From assembly GCA_016801845.1 (NCBI GenBank), contig CM028914.1, forward strand, positions 20,845,272 to 20,909,271: 64,000 nt of DNA, in the 5' to 3' direction. The position numbers and the translations under genes are program-made. The notes beneath the pieces were generated by a model that ran no database searches, had not been told where the DNA came from, and saw only the letters and a list, made by a program, of their open reading frames with translations. Below, piece after piece: positions 10,601 through 21,480 of the stretch (position 1 is its first letter; each line of letters starts with the position of its first letter). The DNA comes from Polydactylus sextarius (taxonomy: Eukaryota; Chordata; Actinopteri; Polynemidae).

Positions 10601-13600
10601 CTGTTAGCAGTTATTGTTACTGATAAATTGTCTGTGTTATTGTTAAAGTTGTCTTTATTTTTTCATTTTTCTTTATTTCATTATTTCTTCATTTAGTATT
10701 ACTGTGGTCAGTAGCAGTTCATTTGCATGAAGGAATTCTAATGAAAATCAGGCCGTTCTGAGGGGTAGAGATGCAGGCAAATATGCCTAATGTGAGAGGT
10801 ATTTGTAAAAAAATTACTTTAGAGACATGTTCAGTGGAGCTCATAGAACCATGTTAACTTGTTGTAAAAAGAGCATAATATGGGACCTTTAAATAGTCAT
10901 GTATTTTTAAATGATGACAGTGGTTTTGAAAATATCAAATGAAAACTGTTAACATGTCATTGTCATATTGTTGGTTTAGGTTGTGTTTTAGAGTCGTATT
11001 GATGTATAAAGTGGGTTCATTTGACCAGATAGAGTGGGTGTGGCCTGTCAGTCCCTCCTGCACTGGTGTGTAAAGGCCTGTCTCTGAAATGGTAAACGAT
11101 ACTTTGATTGATAGTTTGCAGCCTGGCAGAGCAGGTGTGGCGTTGACAGCTGTGTCTAGCTGCTAACAGATGTTATTTCATTAGGTGTGAACCACAGCAA
11201 ATGCAGGGTGCCGTGAACTTCAAACTGGTTGTATTAACATGAGCTTCGTAGGGTGCTTGACATACGATGATGGCTGTCAGAGCTCTCTGTGGTGAGGCCT
11301 TGACGTGCTTCCCGTCACTTTGTGATGAAGTCTCCATTTGCTCTCCCTGTAGCCTCGATTTGGTTGGATCACCATTCTGCTAATGCATGAGAGCATACTG
11401 TAAACAGATGGCTCTCCTACAACTGTACAGCATACATTTTCCTTCTAAACACTGGATTTGGTGCAGTATGTGGAGGGAGCCTGAGAACATTAAATTGCTA
11501 GATGGTTTAGTAGACACACTGAGGAAGTTGGTTCTCTTACCAAGCAGCTTCCACGATCCTGTGGTTTCATTAAAGGCGAGTGTCCGAGGATGTCAAATCT
11601 CTGAAATCTGGTCAACTGTTTGGGTAAAAGAGAGATTAAAATCAGTGTTTTATTGTGACAGATGGACATATTATGTGTGTGTGTGTGTGTACTGTCCCCC
11701 TGACCCCACAACACAAACAGTTTGTCTTTATCCCTGTTTATGGCCTGCAGAAATTAGGTTAACCACCCTGAGTTAATGTATTGTATGTGTTGTATATGAA
11801 GGACCTTGTTTCACTGTGTCATGTGCAGGGAGGTTCAGTTATTTTTGCCACTCAATTTTTTACAGTTTATTCCATCCTGTTTAATTTTTTATGAGCTGCT
11901 GATCTAAAGGTCATTAAAGGTGTCATTAAAGGAAAGAGAGTATGAAATCAGTGGTTGGCCATTAGCTTCAGTTTAACAGTCATTTAGCGCTGCACTCAGA
12001 ACATCTGTTACACCGACTCTTGGATCATTTCCCAGCATTGACCGTTACTGAACTGAGGCCTCGCTGTCACACACTGACCATTAATGCCTTAATCCTTTGT
12101 ACTAGAAACAGTTTACAACTGTGGATATGTTCACTGCTTGTAGTGCATTGTTTCCTATTTATTGATGCAGACATACTGCCAGATGCATACTAATGCTGAG
12201 GCAGATGTTTTGGGAATATAACAGTGTGGTAACTTATAGAAATATGAAATTATTTCACCACTACATGTAGCAAAGATAAGACAAGAGTCAGTCTGGCTGA
12301 ATGCGGAGTTAAAGGATCACCAGAAACTTGTGTGTGAATACTGCTACAGTCTATTTCCTGTTTTATCATCCTCCACATATAGTTAAAAAAAAACATTAGA
12401 ATCAAAGGAGCAGAGGCGGACATATCCAGAATTTGTCCTAAGCATGGGTTAAACTCCAACGCTTCTGGAGCTTACATTTCCCATAATGCAACTCAGTAAG
12501 CATCTTTTCTTGGATGCTGACTCATGAATGTTGTAGTGATGAGACTTGACGAAGCACAAAGAGCCACAGAAGACACTTTTGTGCTCTCAATGACAAGAAA
12601 ATGAACTTGATGTAAAATCAGTGGTGTCCCATTCCTGACCTGATGTACAACTGTAACACTGCTGCTTGCTCCACTTTAACTTATCAAGTCATAAACTATA
12701 ATATTATAAATTATAATACAATGGACAGATGACTGTTATCAGCCAGTTGCAGCAGGATGCTCTGTACACTTCCATCACAGTCTTACGTAATGTCATCATA
12801 TTTGTTTTGTTTTAATGTGCCTATAATTATGCTATTATTAAATATCAGTTTATGAGGCATCAGCGGTGCTAACTGAGGCTGAAAATGAAACTGAGCTGTA
12901 GCAGCTTTGCTTCAGAAAACCATAAAAGCAATTTTAAAAAAACAAGTATTAGCTTTCAATTACAGTTTAGTTCATCTAAATGTTCCCTAAAGAGCTGTGA
13001 GGTACAATTAGAAAGTCAGGCACTGCAAAGCACACTTTAATGACACAGGTCTGAGAGCAGGCTGCATAGAAACAGCAACAACAGAAAGCATTAGAAATTT
13101 CTGATGTATTTTAGAACAAAAATACAGATATTTAAAGATCCTATGTGTCACATTTTATCATAACCCCATAAAAAGGGTCTGCCTCCCATAACTGAAATGG
13201 AAATAAGGTTATATATTCCAGCATGTTAATCTTTTTCAATAAAGTATCCTGCTGTGTTCAGAGGGATATTCCACTGCTCTTTAGTCATTTAGGACAAAAT
13301 TAAAATATTGAGAACATCTACAACTTTCAGAGGGAGAATCTGCACAGACAACACTTGTGGTTTAGCTAGCTGGGTTGTAATTTACTGAACCTTATATCTT
13401 ACTGGGCCCTGTGGGAGGTGCAGATGTGTGATGGAGCGGGTCAACGGTGGTGGAGACAGACTGGGCTGCTTGTTGTCCAGCTCCTGTATCAAACTCTCAA
13501 AACGATCCCATTCTTTGGTCCTGGGCAGTGATGTGGTGCTGCTGCAGATCCAACGCTTATGCGGCGCCTGGTGGCAGGTGTGGTAGAAGGAGCTCCAGGG

Positions 13601-16600
13601 CTGCGGACACTCAAACGGACTCCACAGAGGATTTCCAACCGTTGGCCTGCAGCTGTCATCCTCCTCTAGATCTTCATGGCCTTTGGCCTGTTGCTGCTGC
13701 TGTGGTGATGGAGCAGTGCAGGAGGACTTTTGTGTTCTCTTTCCCAGGCTGATGCAGGTCAGCATCGGGTTGCTGTTACCCAGCACATCTGACATATGAT
13801 CTGAAGATTAGCAAAGATTATATTTGATTATAATGCAGTTATGTAGCTTCTCTCACAAGCTGAAGAACACCACCTGCATTAACTCACCATTATCCTCACA
13901 CGTGTTCTCTTCTTTTCTAGCTCCACCCTGATGTCCCTTCTTTGTTTGCACCAGACTCTGTAGCTTCCTCGGTCGTCTTTTGGTTTGTATGGATTCTGCT
14001 GTGTCAGCTGCAGATTCACCAGCCTGTAACAAAGAAACAATATGTGCATTCAAAGCAGAGTGTCCGACATCCACAGCATCAATTACAGCACTACACTTTT
14101 CAATGCTTTTAGCCAGGTTGAAAAAATAGTAGTGTGCATTAAGTAAGCACATTTACTCAAGTACATGTTTGAGATACTTGTACTCAATCTTTTTCTAGGG
14201 GAGATCTGGTCAAGATGGTAGAATTATATGTTCCAGACATGACAATACTGAAAAGTAGGAGACAGTAGGACACTGAAGGTTCAGCTCAGTCTGAGATACA
14301 AAGTTCTTTCATTCAATTTCTCTCTACAAAGCAGACACTTAAAACTTTCCACCTCAGCCCATACCCTGAGGACAAACAGCTGATAACAGCTGTGACCTTT
14401 AACCTCAGATTAAGATATTAATTTTACATTTTATACACTGATCACCCTGTGAATGATTATCTTATTACAAAGGCACCTGTTAGTGGGTAGGATATATATC
14501 AGGCAGCAAGTGAACATTTTGTCCTCAAAGTTGATGATGGAAGAAAAAAAAATTGTGCAGAATAAAGTTGTCAGTGACTTTGTCCAGAACCAAACTGTGA
14601 TGGTTTAAAGACTGAGTCGGAGCATCATGACGCAGGTGCTCATGATGTTATGACTGATCAGTGTCATATATCAGTCACATCATTGTGTCATTTCATTTGT
14701 TTCTTTATTATTTCAGTGTGTTCTCATTACATTGTCTACATTACAGTATAAGTTTCACCCTGTACGATCCAGCTTTTTTCATCCAGTCGCTTCACTATCA
14801 CTTTTCTCCTGTCCTTGCTGCCTGGTTGTGATGTTCTCATCTCAACCATCAGTTTGTTGGCATGAAAAGCATCAAACAGCACAAAACCCAGGTGTCCCAC
14901 AGAACGCAGGGCAGATATAAAAGGCCCTTGTAAAGGAGATTAAAGATTATAAAGCAGATTGAAGTGGACAGTGGATCTGATTTGGCTGACATACAACTGA
15001 CCTCCCTCATGTTTACTTTACATTCACTTCTTACTTAACCTCCCTCCAAACTTCACGAGCATGAGACATTTGCCAGATTTTGCTGTTTCACTTTACCATA
15101 ACTTTACTGTGATATAAAATAATCGATTCACCATGTTTTTTCCCTGTTACATAAGCAGACTGTGGAAAACACGTGCACTCATATGTGCACAAACATCCAG
15201 GTATTCTCAGTATCTACTGTATGTGCCAGTCTGTCACACACAGCCATGTGTTTACAGGATTAATTATCATTTGTTCTGCTATGGTGAATGTGTCCGCATG
15301 TGAACAACAAAATCTTCTCCTGTGAAGTGTGAAAAATTAAACTATAACAGTGATGCTCTACAGACACTGGCACCGTTTTAGATAATAGAGTAAGGTTTAC
15401 TTTAACATTTATGTTGTTTTTGCTTCACCAAAGTCATCAGACTGTGGCTCTGCTGGAGACTGAAAGCTGCTGTGAAGTGACAGTAACATGGTTTTACCTG
15501 AGCTGCTTGATGTGTCTGTGTTCTGTCAGAGTTCACCTCCTTCACTTTGTCACCTCTCGTCAGCTGGTTGCTCTGACAGGGAGACTCACACGTCTCTGTT
15601 GGAACAGTCCACACATCAGACAATGATTCATGTCCTTAATGCATTTTTCATTTATTCAACACTTCAGGTAAAAAATACCAACCACCACACACTCTCTCTG
15701 ATTAGTTCACATCAACTGTTTTTTTTAGTTTGATCTCTAAACTCAAAAGAATGTGGTTTCCTGAATGTAAGTACTTTGGTTTGCTCATGTAGATGGTCCT
15801 TACCTCTGTTCTGGATTTTCTTTTGATGAGATAAGTCCTTCTTGTCGCCAAGTGACACCCAGCAGGAGTGATTAATGTCTTTTTCTGCAACAGACAAGCA
15901 GGTTCAATTTGTAATATAAGAGTCTGAGGTTAGCCCTCACCATCTGCAAGACGTAAATTTGCACCAACCTAATGTTTCATTGTCCAAGAGTGATGTTGGT
16001 ACACATGACCTAAAATGAGAAACGGAAATGACAATTTAATTTCCTAATGGGATCTAAGTTGACTCTAATGAGTGAAAGAGGGGCAAAGAAAAAAAACACA
16101 ACCAGAGAAAATCAATTAAGAGACGCTGTGCATGCTCACTTAAGAAAAAAGATATTACTAAAGAAAATGAGCTCACATACCTTTTACTGATCCCTTTTAG
16201 TTTTATTGCAGTCTGAGGTGGGTCCTTGGGGAAACAAAGACAGACATAACTTTTAGTGAAATTAGTAAGGAAAGAATAAAAACTGCAGCCATTAGCCAGC
16301 ATCCTGATCCTTGTAAAGTAATGTTATACTGTAAGAACACTTGCTTAACATCAGTGTGTTGATGCTGCATAATATAGGAACACATTTATTTCTTCTCTTG
16401 GCAAAAGAAGAGAAGTAACAGTAACAGATATATAGCAGCCTCCTGGTTTTCCTAAACTTCTTTCTTGGCTGTTCAGGGACCATTCAGCAAACTCAGTTAT
16501 TTTAAATATTTGGAAACTGGATCAGGTCTCGATTAAAGTGACATCAAACTTACAGAATCACATGGATCAGAACACCCCCGCTCAGGTTTACACCTCAGTA

Positions 16601-19044
16601 GAGCAGGGCTGCACTGGCACTTGGGCAGGACTTCCTTCTGTGTTTGGCTGTAGGCTGGTTCATATATACTTTCTGTTGAGCCCTCCTGAAAACAGGAACA
16701 ATCCACAGTTTGCATTGTGACATCAAACTTAGATTGCAAATACACTGAATCACTCTTTAAACTTCACTCACTCTTTAAACTTCACTTACATTTAAACTTT
16801 CAGACTAAATATATCCTATTGTTGAGGTTCATCAAGGTGGAATTGTCTGTGATCGACCAGTGGTCCGACTACACAATATAAAATCAATGAAAAGCCTCAC
16901 ATCAGGAGCAGGTGAGCATGTCTTCTAATCTGTGCATTTGGCATCTATGCTGGTGTAATTACTCTGTGTGTACAGCGTGTCACTCAAACATGTAGAATCA
17001 ATATCCATCACTCTTTCCTGTACTATTTTCTTTTTCATTTTCTCAACCAGTGTGTCGTGCATGTCAGCAGTCTGTCATGAACACACTCATTTAGTCAGAA
17101 TGTTTGGTCATGTGTAAAGACAATGCTGGATTATGTTCTGTGGGGGTAGAGAGGTCTACTGTATGCAACATCAGGTCAGAGATTGTCAGTTGTCCATTAG
17201 TTTTATACAAAATTCAGCTCCCAAAAGAGTAGAAACATTTTCAAAAGGAATTTATATTAAACCTGTAAAATCCTGAATAGTCATACATCCTTCCCTGCCA
17301 CACTTTGGATCCCCCAAGGCTCTATCATGGACCAATTTTATTCTCAAGATTTGGCATTTCTTTCCATCTTTGTGTTTGACACAAATTTGATGTAATTCAA
17401 TTTCAGTTTGTAGACAAACCTTTTTGAAAACTTACGACCTGTCCTCTGAATGGCTCTTAGACAAATTCAAGGTATAATTTTCTGTTTTATTTTGATAGTC
17501 ATCCTTTTTGTGGTCTCTACTTCCTGCCGGCCTTTTTGCCAATTACCTGTCCTGCCCTGATGAGTTTCACTTGTGTCTTGTTAACTCCACTTTACCCGAG
17601 TGTATTAAACCCCGAGTCTGTGTCTGTTACCAGAGACTATTTTTGTTCCTGGAGGATTTCTTGTAGTGATCCTTGTGTCCCTTCCCATTTGTTTATTTGT
17701 TTTTGGATCATTTTGCACATTGTCTCTTTTTCATTAAACATCAGACAGCCCTCGTGTGTCTGCATGAAGTTTTTCCTCTTGTGTTCCTGGTAACAGCCTC
17801 AAAAAAAAGTCATTGGCCTTGATAATCAGCATTCACACGTATAATACTGAAAACCTTGGTAAAATTGATTTCATTCTCAGCTTTGAGCTAAATATGAACA
17901 AGCCTGTCCAATGCTGTTTTTATCATCTGGAAAATAAACAGAAACAACAGTAGACATATTATATATTTCATTTTTTCATTTTCATGTGATTATGTTCTTC
18001 ATGGTCTTCTGACAGATATGTATCAGCCAAAACTCACAGAGCCCAAACTGAACAAAATATTGTAGTTAGATGAACAGAATGTAAGAAAAAAAAGATTACC
18101 TTGAGTAAAGATGCCTTGAGTAACTCTATCAGTTAGTGAAAGAGCTTTTATTTTAACCTTTAAACACTTTATGACCTGTGGACCTGAATTACAGTATTGG
18201 CCTCTTACCACCTACTGACGGTTTAAGGCAGTGGAGCAGAAACCTGTTGGCTCTCCTCATGTCAACAGACACAAAGCTTTTACTGTTTCACTCAGACTCA
18301 CACAAAAAAAAAACAGAATGTCATTTTAAACCACTTCCTAAAACCTCGGTAAATGATTTGGTAAGATGTGTCTCTGATTATTTCAATTTTTGTAAATTTG
18401 TAAATCTCACACCCACACTGTACACTGTATCACACATACTACTTTAACTCTGTGTTGCTAAATTTAGGATGTTACCTGAGATTAAAGCACCAGATCTGAC
18501 TCTGGGTGCCAGTGCCAGCATGGTATTAACATCTGCTACTATAAATTGTTACTAATCTTTTACTTCAACTCTTGGAACAACAACTACAACTTAAAACAAT
18601 CATCAGTGTAACAAATGCAGCCATGTGACAGAGTTTGCATTCATCAGCCATACTAAACACTGGTCTTATTCTTCAAGGTTAAGTTACACTGTTGTAAAAT
18701 GTATCACGTTAACACCATTATTGTATATCATATAGTGAAGATATTACATTTACTGTTATACTTCACCAACACGATCCCAAAAATACAAACACAGCAAAGT
18801 AACAACACGAGTTGTATGGATCTTAGAAAGAAGGAAAGTTGTTTGCAGTTTTGTCTCGTTCCCCAGAGAGCTCATTTCAGATCCTTGTCAACAATAACAT
18901 CAGCGGTGTCTCCCACTGTGGCACACGCAGCCTCTGCCTCTGAGGCTGCAGAGAGTGAACAAGCGCTCCTGACAGACACATCTTAAAAAGTACAGCAGCC
19001 GAGAAGATGATGTATCTTACCAGTGTGAAGCAGAACAGGTTCAT
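7495..19044 (-). CDS. samsn1: SH3 and SAM domain adaptor SAMSN1, long form (about 601 aa)
   Basis: Minus-strand exons in transcript order: 19044-19021 (possible ATG exon), 16685-16554, 16224-16181, 16009-15969, 15884-15804, 15634-15498, 14023-13888, 13800-13403, 9664-9532, 9284-9133, 8487-8287, 8195-8045 and 7670-7495. Every junction is GT-AG and every phase fits. SAMSN1 (HACS1) is a cytoplasmic and nuclear adaptor without enzyme activity that limits B-cell and other haematopoietic signalling. SH3 spans about residues 406-460 (ARVHTDHVPSPYDTESLKLK..GDVIDII) and SAM about 477-543 (STVKEVLRHLSLE, LLLNGYQTVEDL). The serine-rich SLESLYSLNSRQSSSSGVTS and the RDSGC tail match SAMSN1 better than SASH3 or SASH1. 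The N-terminal 330 residues are not recognisable as the mammalian N-terminus; the C-terminal half is secure, the first exon is not. Confidence 0.85.
8045..8195 (-). CDS. samsn1: samsn1 exon: SAM domain
   Basis: Acceptor ccactttatcag lies before 8195 and donor GAGCT|gtgagt after 8045. It encodes SSLLLNGYQTVEDLMRLRE, then LMELNMTDPEHRHRLL, the helices 2-5 core of the SAM domain of the SLY family. Confidence 0.93.
8287..8487 (-). CDS. samsn1: samsn1 exon: SH3 core and start of SAM domain
   Basis: Acceptor acttttatatag lies before 8487 and donor TTGGAG|gtatgt after 8287; 67 whole codons. It encodes VGDVIDIISKPPMGIWTG, then NGRIGNFKFIYVDVL, the SH3 half with the conserved Trp, and the first SAM helix STVKEVLRHLSLE. 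Confidence 0.94.
9133..9284 (-). CDS. samsn1: samsn1 exon: serine-rich linker and SH3 start
   Basis: Acceptor gctgctccccag lies before 9284 and donor CTTAAG|gtaaac after 9133. It encodes GVTSGSDCSSNRGSLRLEDD and KARVHTDHVPSPYDTESLKL. The usual GPFCGRARVHTDF block is changed here to HYWGKARVHTDH. Confidence 0.93.
9532..9664 (-). CDS. samsn1: samsn1 exon: linker with SLESLYSLNSRQSSS
   Basis: A T-rich tract ending accatgtag lies before 9664 and donor TCAA|gtaagc after 9532. It encodes NGDTQKNEAWKKD, a basic GKRKSS and SLESLYSLNSRQSSSS, which lines up with SMDSLYSGQSSSS of SAMSN1. It starts in phase 0, so it can be joined either to the long upstream exons or to the internal first exon. Confidence 0.9.
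9792..9880 (-). other. samsn1: Possible alternative first exon of samsn1
   Basis: Downstream of a TATA box on the minus strand there are about 90 bases ending in a good donor, CTCTGA|gtaagc. An ATG at 9857-9855 opens 21 codons (MFQHKLSCS...) in the frame of the next exon, but its TGA stop sits exactly at the splice junction. As it stands, transcripts from here would have a short upstream ORF and no in-frame start before the SH3 Met. The right edge is set by the expected distance from the TATA box. Confidence 0.45.
9906..9913 (-). promoter_or_regulatory. samsn1: TATA box (TATAAAAA) of internal samsn1 promoter
   Basis: The minus strand reads gctataaaaagc, a strong TATA match about 30 bases before the inferred start of the exon at 9792-9880. 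Confidence 0.5.
9914..13402 (-). other. samsn1: samsn1 intron with no further exon seen
   Basis: The 3.5 kb stretch is AT-rich. Open frames in it lack splice context and resemble no family. The phrase cataatatgggaccttta near 10870-10890 resembles the end of a common fish dispersed repeat. A short (GT)n lies at about 11676-11690. Confidence 0.5.
13403..13800 (-). CDS. samsn1: samsn1 N-terminal exon, largest (132 codons)
   Basis: Acceptor gctaatcttcag lies before 13800 and donor GGCCCA|gtaaga after 13403. The frame continues past the donor to a stop at 13384, so an unspliced end (about 5 more residues) is possible. It encodes LGNSNPMLTCISLGKRTQK, a short Gln run, an acidic LEEDD, a W/F/P-rich middle and EWDRFESLIQELDNKQ, a likely amphipathic helix. 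It ends in phase 0, matching the exon at 9664-9532. Confidence 0.75.
13888..14023 (-). CDS. samsn1: samsn1 N-terminal exon with basic NLS-like stretch
   Basis: Acceptor tttgttacag lies before 14023 and donor ATAATG|gtgagt after 13888. It encodes AGESAADTAESIQTKRRPRK, then LQSLVQTKKGHQ. KRRPRK is a classic basic nuclear-import-like patch, fitting the nuclear localisation signals for which SAMSN1 is named. Confidence 0.72.
14024..15497 (-). other. samsn1: samsn1 intron, nothing else seen
   Basis: AT-rich intron. No open frame in it combines splice sites with recognisable protein similarity, and no repeat family was recognised. Confidence 0.5.
15498..15634 (-). CDS. samsn1: samsn1 N-terminal exon (HESLSDVWTVPTE...)
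   Basis: Donor GCTCAG|gtaaaa follows 15498. The acceptor (attaag before 15634) has a poor pyrimidine tract, the weakest site in the gene, but the phase fits on both sides. It encodes SLSDVWTVPTETCESPC and a polar tail ending QTHQAAQ. Confidence 0.62.
15804..15884 (-). CDS. samsn1: samsn1 N-terminal exon (KDINHSCWVSLGDKK)
   Basis: Acceptor gtctgttgcag lies before 15884 and donor ACAGAG|gtaagg after 15804. The 81-base exon is open in two frames; only KDINHSCWVSLGDKKDLSH joins both neighbours without a stop. Confidence 0.65.
15969..16009 (-). CDS. samsn1: samsn1 41-base exon
   Basis: Acceptor tctcattttag lies before 16009 and donor CATTAG|gttggt after 15969. It encodes SCVPTSLLDNETL. It is too short to be found by frame length; phase joins it to 16224-16181 and 15884-15804. 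Confidence 0.6.
16181..16224 (-). CDS. samsn1: samsn1 44-base exon
   Basis: Acceptor tgtttccccaag lies before 16224 and donor AAAAG|gtatgt after 16181. It encodes DPPQTAIKLKGISK, with the next Arg completed across the junction. Confidence 0.6.
16554..16685 (-). CDS. samsn1: samsn1 N-terminal exon (EGSTESIYEPAYSQ...)
   Basis: Acceptor ttcctgttttcag lies before 16685 and donor GATTCT|gtaagt after 16554; 44 whole codons. It encodes STESIYEPAYSQTQKE and a Cys-rich part (CQCSP, CKPERGCSDPC). IYEPAY resembles a tyrosine phosphorylation site, which would suit a signalling adaptor, but this is inference. Confidence 0.65.
16686..19020 (-). other. samsn1: samsn1 first intron with old repeat pieces
   Basis: No coding exon is evident. 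It contains a possible L2-type reverse transcriptase scrap at about 17285-17420 and a pyrimidine-rich stretch at 17540-17815 that resembles a fish dispersed repeat tail. Confidence 0.45.
17285..17420 (+). mobile_element. Possible degraded L2-type reverse transcriptase fragment
   Basis: One frame reads PQGSIMDQF, recalling the PQGSILGP motif of LINE reverse transcriptases. Shifted by one base the next part reads FGISFH, as in L2 elements just before YADD. Frameshifts and stops show it is dead. The match is short, so confidence is limited. Confidence 0.4.
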
Positions 19045-19092
19045 GTTTGAAGGTCTATGCCAAAGACAATGGAGCCAAATAGAGAAGAGCCT
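19021..19092 (-). CDS. samsn1: Candidate samsn1 start exon (MNLFCFTL)
   Basis: Donor CACACTG|gtaaga follows 19021. ATG at 19044-19042 has A at -3 and gives eight codons in the phase needed by the exon at 16685. An acceptor-like gcgtccccag precedes 19092, so there may be a further 5' UTR exon upstream. Protein similarity does not confirm it. Confidence 0.4.
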
Positions 19093-19339
19093 CTGGGGAC
19101 GCACAAATACACTTTCACATGCATACATACGCCCATACACACCCCCTGCGTTGTAAAGCCTCATGCAGTGCCCGTGCTGTTACCACAGCCCAATGGACTA
19201 ATCCTAGTTTCAAATCCCTCAAGTAATCCAATAGATGCAGTGAGCCATCACTGTCCAACAGCAGCCTCAGAAAGAGCCAGGCCACCCGGAACAACAAGAC
19301 AGTAAACAACACAGACCGGCTTTGTTTGGCATGCATCTG

Positions 19340-20424
19340 AATGGTTACGATAATGACCTGATGCAGTTCATAATCACTAAGTGAAGTTTAACCTCTAGAG
19401 AGTATGTTTGCTGGAAAAAACATTAATTTCTTCTTATCGTCATTATTTGTTTTTATTCAAGCAGAATGCATATGTTAAATGTCTGCAGGGTGGAGTTTAA
19501 AATTCAACCAGGAATACTTTTAATTCTATGCAGAGAAATAAATTTGATAATCTGGATAAAAACATGTCTGCACCATTTTCCACCCAGCGCTATCATAGTG
19601 ATTGAGCCTATTTCAAACAGTGGGGGTTCCCACAGGGAGGCTCGAGAGACGTTTACCTGTTCTCAGCACAGTGATACTTGAGGAAATATCCATGTTTCCC
19701 TCTGACAAATCCCATAAATCTCTAAACACAAACCTCTTATCACAGTTTCTTTTCATCTACTCAGAGGATAAACATCGGTTTAAACCTTTAAGTTCCAGCT
19801 CTTGCTCTCTCCAGGCAGTGGTTTCACCGAAGAGGCCTTTGAAAATAACATTATTACAATTATTCCTGATGTCAAGCTCCATGTTAATCTCCTCTCGAAA
19901 GCCCACCCCCCGCCCCCGTTCCTGCCCCTAGTACAGTTGTCTACACCTTCTCCAGCCCCGATGTCTTTTTTTTTCCATCCGGAGATAAAGGGACCTTTCA
20001 TCTTGCTGTGATCACGGCTCCGCAGCAGAATTAGGTCAGAGAATGAGGACAAGATTTCTCTGGTAATAAGAAGCAAAGATGCTACTTATATTTTAATCTC
20101 TATTCAAGAGTCTTACTGCTGATCCAAAATATCCTGTATTTCTTACGGTCTCATCTCTGTCTTTATAGAAGGGTAATAGTGAATCACTGGAGTGCCAACT
20201 TGTTCACATGCTTTTAATGTAGATGTGGGACCCACAGTAATGGACACTGAGCTCACAGGAGACAGATTTGAGAACAGAATGTTCAGAATCGAAGCACCAG
20301 TGTGACACTAAGGAAAACTCTAGAATGATATTAGATTTGTATGTTATTCCTTATAGTGATAATATTAAATACACATCTACAAAGACAGCACTCAGTTATA
20401 CACACAGTGATTCATAGTGACACA
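19340..20424. other. Non-coding stretch upstream of samsn1
   Basis: No supported gene. Open frames here lack splice sites or similarity. The sequence may include samsn1 upstream control DNA, but no specific element can be defended. Confidence 0.4.
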
Positions 20425-20965
20425 CACTTCCTCCAACTAAATAAAGATAAAAATGGAGATTTATTGTATTTGGTGCTAAAGAAGGAAGGAAGCTGTACAC
20501 TGCTGCACATCATGAGTCCTTTTTTTTCTTTAAAGCTCAAAAACCAGGTCAGAAATCTTGGCGTTATCATATTATCACTCCCACATCAAGTCTGTTACAA
20601 AATCTGCCTCCTTATCTAGAAATATAGCAACAATGGAGAGGATTCATGTCTAAATAATGTCTAGAAATCAACTAAATCGCGCTTTCATTTCTGGTAGGTT
20701 AGACAACTCAAACAGCCTTTTCTCAGCTTCTTACAATAAAAACACTGAGGTGGCTACAGCTCATTCAGAAAGCTTCCGCTAGAGTTTGAGCACAGACCAA
20801 GAAAAATGAACATATTTCACCAGTTCTCAGGCCTCTGCAACTTCTAGTTTCTCAGAGAAAAGACATCAAAACAATGAGTCTTGGGTCAGGGTCTAACCCT
20901 CCAGACCACTACTTATGCTGCACACAGCTGGAATTAACTTGAATAGACTGAAACTGAAATCTAAT
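20425..20965 (+). mobile_element. L2/CR1-type LINE remnant (reverse transcriptase C-terminal part)
   Basis: Broken frames preserve the order of an L2-type reverse transcriptase end: FLQLNKDK near 20430, QVRNLGVI near 20545, RLDNSNSLFSASYNK near 20700, and QKASARV followed by TKKNEHISPVLRPLQLL near 20765-20850. The usual form is RLDYCN..L, LIQNAAARVLT.T.K.EHI.PVL..LHWLPV. Stops and frameshifts show a dead copy. Confidence 0.78.
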
Positions 20966-21345
20966 AGAAAATTGAAATATTGTAAATAGAAATTAAATCT
21001 TAAATAGAATCTTAAATAGAAAATGTTAAAGGTGTGGTAAACCCTGGCCTCTTAAAAAAACAAACATTTACATTCACCTTTTTTAATTGCTTTGTTTGTT
21101 TGTAATTGCTGTTAATAACTGCACTCTGACTCTGACACACAGTTTTTATGTGTTATTATTTTTCATGCATCCACATCTAAACTTGCCTTGTATAAAGAAA
21201 ATCTTAAATTTGTTGTGTGTTGTACAGAAGAGTTTTGAATAATTGCAACTTTGTTCATTTATTTTATTTATTTTCATATTTGTCAGCGGCTGGTTTACAG
21301 AACATGAAAGCTGCTGTGTTGTCAGCGTCATCCTGGTTCACACTC

Positions 21346-21480
21346 ACCCAGGTACACGCACTCATACCTGGACGTTGCCCAGTTCAACCACTTGGCCACT
21401 GATCTCTTGGCTGCTGAGCCACTGAGGATCGAGCACGTTGCTCAAGGGCGCCTCAGCAGTGGTAGTGGCTGCTTACCGCT
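21346..21480 (+). repeat. Fragment of a dispersed fish repeat (TTGCTCAAGGGCGC core)
   Basis: Contains a Leu-tRNA-unlike but repeat-typical string with tggctgctgagccactgagg and gttgctcaagggcgcctcag. The core resembles ttgttcaagggcacttt at about 60236 and cgttcaagggcacttca at about 55567, pointing to one family. Confidence 0.45.

Noticed and set aside
11387..11776. 129-codon frame inside the samsn1 intron
   Set aside because: No motif and no splice sites; composition like the surrounding intron.
13382..13402. Stop codon shortly after the donor at 13402, suggesting a separate gene ending here
   Set aside because: The donor CCA|gtaaga is near-consensus and its phase matches the samsn1 exon at 9664, so joining is preferred; the alternative end is noted in the feature.
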